Of a stretch of DNA of 64,000 nt, positions 60,411 to 64,000 are shown one piece after another. Position 1 is the stretch's first letter; the number at the start of each line of letters is the position of its first letter. The stretch covers positions 62,001 to 126,000 of the forward strand of contig JAEZGS010000016.1 of assembly GCA_023437225.1 (NCBI GenBank), in the 5' to 3' direction. Origin of the DNA: Bacteroidota bacterium (GTDB lineage Bacteria; Bacteroidota; Bacteroidia; Chitinophagales; Chitinophagaceae). The notes beneath the pieces are model-generated. The model worked only from the letters and a program-made list of their open reading frames with translations, made no database searches and was not told the origin of the DNA. Both the position numbers and the translations under genes were made by a program.

Positions 60411-61496
60411 ATGATACAGACTCAAAATGCAACGACGCCGATCAGTGAAGTGATCAGCAAGAGGCCCCTCATCATTTCGGGCCCGTGTAGTGCGGAAACT
60501 GAAGCGCAGGTACTGGAAACTGCAAGGCAACTGGCTGCCACCGGAAAGGTGGATGTGCTGCGTGCCGGTATCTGGAAGCCCAGAACACGTCCGGGAAGCT
60601 TTGAAGGAATTGGTACGAAAGGACTGCCCTGGCTGCAGGCTGCAAAAAAAGAAACCTTACTACCAACCGCAGTGGAAGTTGCCACTGCAAAACAGGTGGA
60701 AGATTCATTGCATTTTGATGTAGACGTTTTATGGGTTGGTGCACGCACAACTGTAAATCCGTTTAGTGTACAGGAGATTGCAGACGCATTGAGAGGTGTG
60801 GATGTTCCAGTATTGATCAAGAACCCTATCAACCCTGATCTGGAATTGTGGCTTGGTGCAGTTGAGCGGATCGCAAAAGCTGGAATTAAACAGATTGGGT
60901 TGATACATCGTGGTTTCTCATCTTACGGAAACACCGAATATCGCAATGCACCCATGTGGCATCTTGCTATTGAAATGAAACGGCGATATCCGGAAATGAT
61001 GATCATCAACGATCCTTCACATATCTGTGGTAGAAGAGACATACTTGTAGACGTTGCACAAAAAGCAATCGATTTGGATTTTGATGGTTTGATGATTGAA
61101 AGTCACATCGATCCTGACAACGCCTGGAGTGATGCAAAGCAACAGGTAACGCCTGCGAGACTCGCTGAAATGTTGAACTCTATCATTTGGAGAAAGGAGG
61201 ATATCAACTCCGAAGCATATCATGCAGCACTGGAAAAACTTCGTCAGCAGATCAATCATCTTGATGACGAACTTATGCAGTTGTTGGGCCAGCGAATGAA
61301 GATCGCGGAGAAGATCGGTGAGTTCAAGAAAAACAATAACATCACGATCCTACAAACGAATCGCTGGAATGAGATCCTGGAGCGAGCTACAATGAAAGGA
61401 GACAAACTCGGCTTAAGCAAGGAGTTCATCACTAAGTATTTTGATGCCGTGCATATGGAGAGCATCAATCACCAAAACAGGATCATGAATAGTTAA
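60411..61496 (+). CDS. bifunctional DAHP synthase/chorismate mutase
   Basis: A 361-residue fusion. Residues ~1-260 form the DAHP synthase (first shikimate-pathway step, PEP plus erythrose 4-phosphate), with PLIISGPCSAETEAQ, RAGIWKPRTRPGSFEG, VLIKNPINPDLELW, LIHRGFSSYGN and INDPSHICGRRD. Residues ~270-361 are an AroQ-type chorismate mutase (KLRQQINHLDDELMQLLGQRM, KIAEKIGEFKKNNN). This fusion supplies the mutase missing from PheA and TyrA, and gives the enzyme a natural point for feedback by prephenate or aromatic products. Confidence 0.95.
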   Translation: MIQTQNATTPISEVISKRPLIISGPCSAETEAQVLETARQLAATGKVDVLRAGIWKPRTRPGSFEGIGTKGLPWLQAAKKETLLPTAVEVATAKQVEDSLHFDVDVLWVGARTTVNPFSVQEIADALRGVDVPVLIKNPINPDLELWLGAVERIAKAGIKQIGLIHRGFSSYGNTEYRNAPMWHLAIEMKRRYPEMMIINDPSHICGRRDILVDVAQKAIDLDFDGLMIESHIDPDNAWSDAKQQVTPARLAEMLNSIIWRKEDINSEAYHAALEKLRQQINHLDDELMQLLGQRMKIAEKIGEFKKNNNITILQTNRWNEILERATMKGDKLGLSKEFITKYFDAVHMESINHQNRIMNS

Positions 61497-61509
61497 TCGT
61501 TCCGCCTAC

Positions 61510-62526
61510 ATGAAGAAGAAAAGCATTTCATTCAGTACACGGAAGGTTGATTACTATTTCGATGCCCGTATTGAGGACGTTGAGCGTATTGCAGATACTT
61601 CACTCATATATCTTACCGATGAGAACGTCTTCAAAGCTCAACAGGCAAAATTTGAAGGCAAAAGGGTTATAATAATGCCTGCTGGTGAAGCGCATAAGAA
61701 CCAGTCGACCGTAGATGGTATCATTGATCAGTTGATCACAATGAACGCCGATCGCAAAACAACACTGGTAGGAGTTGGTGGTGGTGTTGTCACAGACATC
61801 GCCGGGTTTGTTGCTTCGATATATATGCGTGGTATCAACTTTGGCTTCGTTCCAACCACGATCCTTGCCATGGTGGATGCATCTATTGGTGGAAAGAACG
61901 GGATAGATGTTGGGGCATATAAAAATCTTGTTGGCACGATCAACCAGCCACAGTTCCTTGTTTATGATATCACATTACTCGAATCACTACCTGAAAGTCA
62001 ATGGATCAACGGTTTTGCTGAGATCATTAAGCATGCCTGCATAAAAGATGCTGACATGTTCAACGAGTTGAGTGTTTCTAACATACGCAGTTATAGGAAA
62101 GATCAAAAGGCTTTGCTTGATCTGCTCATGCGGAACGCTATGTTGAAATCACGTGTTGTTCGTAAAGATGAATTTGAACAGGGTGAGCGCAGGCTGCTAA
62201 ATTTTGGACATACTATTGGTCATGCAATAGAGAATGAATATGCGCTGCTTCATGGGCACGCAATCTCTGTTGGAATGATTGCAGCTTCAAAACTTTCAGA
62301 AAAATTGAATGGCTTCAGGGAAACAAAGAGCGTTCAGCGATTACTAAAAAGATATGGATTGCCTGTCAATTTTGATTTTGATGTAGAGAAAGCGATCCAT
62401 ATGTTGAAGCTCGACAAGAAGAAGGTTAGCTCGACCATGAATTTTATATTATTGGATCGCATTGGAAAGGCTCGAGTAGAAGCAATACCAATGGATCAAT
62501 TGGAAGTGATGATCAAACATCTATAA
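61510..62526 (+). CDS. aroB: 3-dehydroquinate synthase
   Basis: Second step of the shikimate pathway: closes DAHP to 3-dehydroquinate with NAD+ and a divalent metal. The 338-residue protein has the NAD/substrate stretch VGGGVVTDIAGFVASIYMRG, FVPTTILAMVDASIGGKNG, the metal ligands in EIIKHACI, NFGHTIGHAIENE and LLHGHAISVGM. It follows the DAHP synthase by 13 bp and precedes aroA by 2 bp. Confidence 0.96.
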   Translation: MKKKSISFSTRKVDYYFDARIEDVERIADTSLIYLTDENVFKAQQAKFEGKRVIIMPAGEAHKNQSTVDGIIDQLITMNADRKTTLVGVGGGVVTDIAGFVASIYMRGINFGFVPTTILAMVDASIGGKNGIDVGAYKNLVGTINQPQFLVYDITLLESLPESQWINGFAEIIKHACIKDADMFNELSVSNIRSYRKDQKALLDLLMRNAMLKSRVVRKDEFEQGERRLLNFGHTIGHAIENEYALLHGHAISVGMIAASKLSEKLNGFRETKSVQRLLKRYGLPVNFDFDVEKAIHMLKLDKKKVSSTMNFILLDRIGKARVEAIPMDQLEVMIKHL

Positions 62527-62528
62527 TC

Positions 62529-63809
62529 TTGATTACAACCATTCACCCATCATCCATAACCGCAAGTATACAGGCTCCTGCATCGAAGAGCTCCATGCAG
62601 CGTGCTTGTGCTGCGGCTCTTCTTGCTAAAGGAACGTCAGTCATTAAACGTCCCGGTGAATCTAACGACGATCTTGCGGCTCTTGATGTTATTCAAAAGC
62701 TGGGAGCGAAAGTAGAAAGGCGGGATAATGGTGATCTGGTTGTTACCAGTGACGGCATCAATCCAGGAAACGATGAAATCAATTGTGGAGAAAGTGGGCT
62801 TGGTATAAGAATGTTCACACCTCTCGTTGCATTAAGCAACAGGCGACTTACCGTCAGCGGTGAAGGCAGTTTGGTGACGCGGCCAATGAGTTTTTTTGAT
62901 GAGATACTACCAAAACTTCATGTGAACATCTCCAGCAACAATGGTAAAGTTCCGCTTATTATACAAGGGCCTTTGGAACCCGCAAACATAGAGATCGATG
63001 GATCTCTGAGTTCTCAGTTTCTTACCGGATTGTTGATGGCCTTCGGCGCTGCAGGAGCTTCGGATAAGACCATTACTGTACGTGATTTAAAAAGCAAGCC
63101 TTATATAGATCTCACACTCGATGTGATGAAGCGGTTTGGAGTGAAAGTGGATAACCACAATCATAAGGAATATTATTTTACATCCACAAACCAGGGGTTT
63201 CAGCCCTCTACCTACGAGGTTGAAGGCGATTGGAGCGGTGCTGCGTTTTTGCTGGTATCGGGAGCGATTGCCGGTCGTATCAAGGTAACCGGTCTGGATC
63301 CAATGAGTACGCAGGCGGATAAGGCAATTCTTACAGCTTTGTCGATGTGCGGCGCGGAATTGTCTGTACGTCAGGATGAGATAGTTATTGGGCCGGGTTT
63401 CTTAAATGCGTTCCACTTTGATGCAACGGATTGTCCCGATCTCTTTCCTCCATTGGTGTCGCTCGCTTCATATTGCAACGGTCACACGGTCATAAAAGGT
63501 GTGAACAGGCTTAAGCACAAAGAAAGTGACCGCGGCATTACGTTGAAGGAGGAATTTGCAAAGCTTGGTGTTGACATCAATTTGCAGGACGATCTAATGA
63601 TCATCAATGGTGACGGGAATTTGAAAGGAGGCGTGGTGCATTCGCGACATGATCATCGCATAGCAATGGCATGTGCAGTAGCAGGCCTTAGGGCAGCTTC
63701 TGCAACTACCATCGAACAATCAGATGCCATTAATAAGTCGTACCCTGCATTTTTCGAACACATGAAGTTGCTTGGTGCACGTGTTGAGCATGAATTGCAA
63801 ACGGTATAA
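62529..63809 (+). CDS. aroA: 3-phosphoshikimate 1-carboxyvinyltransferase (EPSP synthase)
   Basis: Adds enolpyruvate from PEP to shikimate 3-phosphate. The 426-residue protein starts with a TTG at 62529, 2 bp after aroB; the first ATG is 22 codons in and would cut off the conserved APASKSSMQRACAAALL. Other motifs: NCGESGLGIRMFTPLVAL, VTRPMSFF, SSQFLTGLLMAFG, VEGDWSGAAFLLVSGA, CPDLFPPLVSLA, RLKHKESDRG and the C-terminal HDHRIAMACAVAGL. Where class I enzymes carry the TAMR loop the sequence here is less regular, so glyphosate sensitivity cannot be judged. Confidence 0.95.
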   Translation: MITTIHPSSITASIQAPASKSSMQRACAAALLAKGTSVIKRPGESNDDLAALDVIQKLGAKVERRDNGDLVVTSDGINPGNDEINCGESGLGIRMFTPLVALSNRRLTVSGEGSLVTRPMSFFDEILPKLHVNISSNNGKVPLIIQGPLEPANIEIDGSLSSQFLTGLLMAFGAAGASDKTITVRDLKSKPYIDLTLDVMKRFGVKVDNHNHKEYYFTSTNQGFQPSTYEVEGDWSGAAFLLVSGAIAGRIKVTGLDPMSTQADKAILTALSMCGAELSVRQDEIVIGPGFLNAFHFDATDCPDLFPPLVSLASYCNGHTVIKGVNRLKHKESDRGITLKEEFAKLGVDINLQDDLMIINGDGNLKGGVVHSRHDHRIAMACAVAGLRAASATTIEQSDAINKSYPAFFEHMKLLGARVEHELQTV

Positions 63810-63841
63810 GGGAATATTTCATAACCAATAATCATTGTGCA

Positions 63842-64000
63842 GTGAACTCATTCGGAAGAATTTTTAGGTTAAGCATCCTTGGTGAGTCGCATGGCGAAAG
63901 CGTAGGCGTGGTCATTGATGGTTGTCCCGCGGGCCTCGAAGTTCGACAGGAAGATTTTATGCCCGATTTGTTAAGGAGGCAGGGAGGCAATCAGAAAGGA
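63842..64000 (+). CDS. aroC: chorismate synthase, 3'-truncated by the window
   Basis: The first 53 codons of chorismate synthase, the last common step to chorismate. The start is GTG at 63842, giving the family N-terminus NSFGRIFRLSILGESHGESVGVVIDGCPAGL (flavin- and substrate-binding His in GESHGE), then LLRRQGGNQKG. It continues past base 64000. It is 32 bp after aroA, the last gene of the aromatic cluster seen here. Confidence 0.93.
   Translation, partial: MNSFGRIFRLSILGESHGESVGVVIDGCPAGLEVRQEDFMPDLLRRQGGNQKG

Noticed and set aside
1..64000. Defence island, prophage, transposon or biosynthetic cluster
   Set aside because: No integrase, transposase, restriction, toxin-antitoxin or megasynthase gene was seen; all regions read as core chromosome.

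Overview
The window is chromosomal DNA from a Bacteroidetes bacterium, most likely a member of the Chitinophagaceae. Four things point there. Promoters carry the Bacteroidetes -7 box TAnnTTTG just upstream of start codons, and no Shine-Dalgarno pattern is seen. There is a type IX secretion (T9SS) type A C-terminal domain. Several families are typical of the group: PafA phosphatase, the CxxC-less Mrp, DUF4199, YpdA, NamZ/DUF1343 and a DAHP synthase-chorismate mutase fusion. GC content looks to be in the mid-40s. The gene content is ordinary chromosome: I see no phage, insertion sequence, CRISPR, tRNA or rRNA.

Layout. 1-2361: proton-translocating transhydrogenase (pntAa partial, pntAb, pntB). 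2367-8583: translation and envelope genes (tsaC, an RsmF-type rRNA methyltransferase, a LysM/RlpA-like protein, fmt, NamZ muramidase, FKBP). 8759-17446: membrane proteins, peptidase T, an ABC exporter and YpdA. 17635-23326: TolQ/ExbD, prmC, ribD, a transporter, yigZ and 3-hydroxyacyl-CoA dehydrogenase. 23427-31558: Mrp, PaiB, an SDR-kynureninase pair, pyrF, glutaryl-CoA dehydrogenase and shikimate kinase. 31588-42442: FtsK, LolA-like, UbiX, a thioredoxin-like protein, an alpha-oxoamine synthase, PafA and an M16 protease. 42510-53480: two disordered 93-residue proteins, an unrecognised kinase-like protein, cystathionine beta-synthase, Tex, an ECF sigma factor with a putative anti-sigma, a CtpA protease and a sugar kinase-murQ pair. 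53569-64000: a T9SS cargo protein, an unknown protein, and the aromatic amino acid locus (pheA, aminotransferase, tyrA, DEAD-box helicase, DAHP synthase/chorismate mutase, aroB, aroA, aroC partial).

The most interesting element is upstream of pheA. A 31-codon ORF (55472-55567) carries ten consecutive Phe/Tyr codons. Its RNA can form three mutually exclusive pairings: a protector 1:2, an antiterminator 2:3 and a terminator 3:4. This is the full architecture of ribosome-mediated transcription attenuation, and it controls an operon that makes both Phe and Tyr. Its promoter (TTTG-N19-TATTTTTG) puts the predicted transcription start on the ATG, so the sensor peptide would be translated from a leaderless mRNA. 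The same arrangement (TAnnTTTG, 3-6 nt, ATG) recurs at rsmF, prmC, hbd, pyrF, ftsK and the gene at 23427-24065, so leaderless initiation may be common here.

Other notable structure: heptanucleotide (GGAAAGC-like) and octanucleotide tandem arrays at gene ends, one of which encodes the C-terminal tail of PrmC; back-to-back divergent promoters whose -7 boxes form a perfect inverted repeat; and an orphan promoter-terminator pair that may define a small RNA near 36311-36376.
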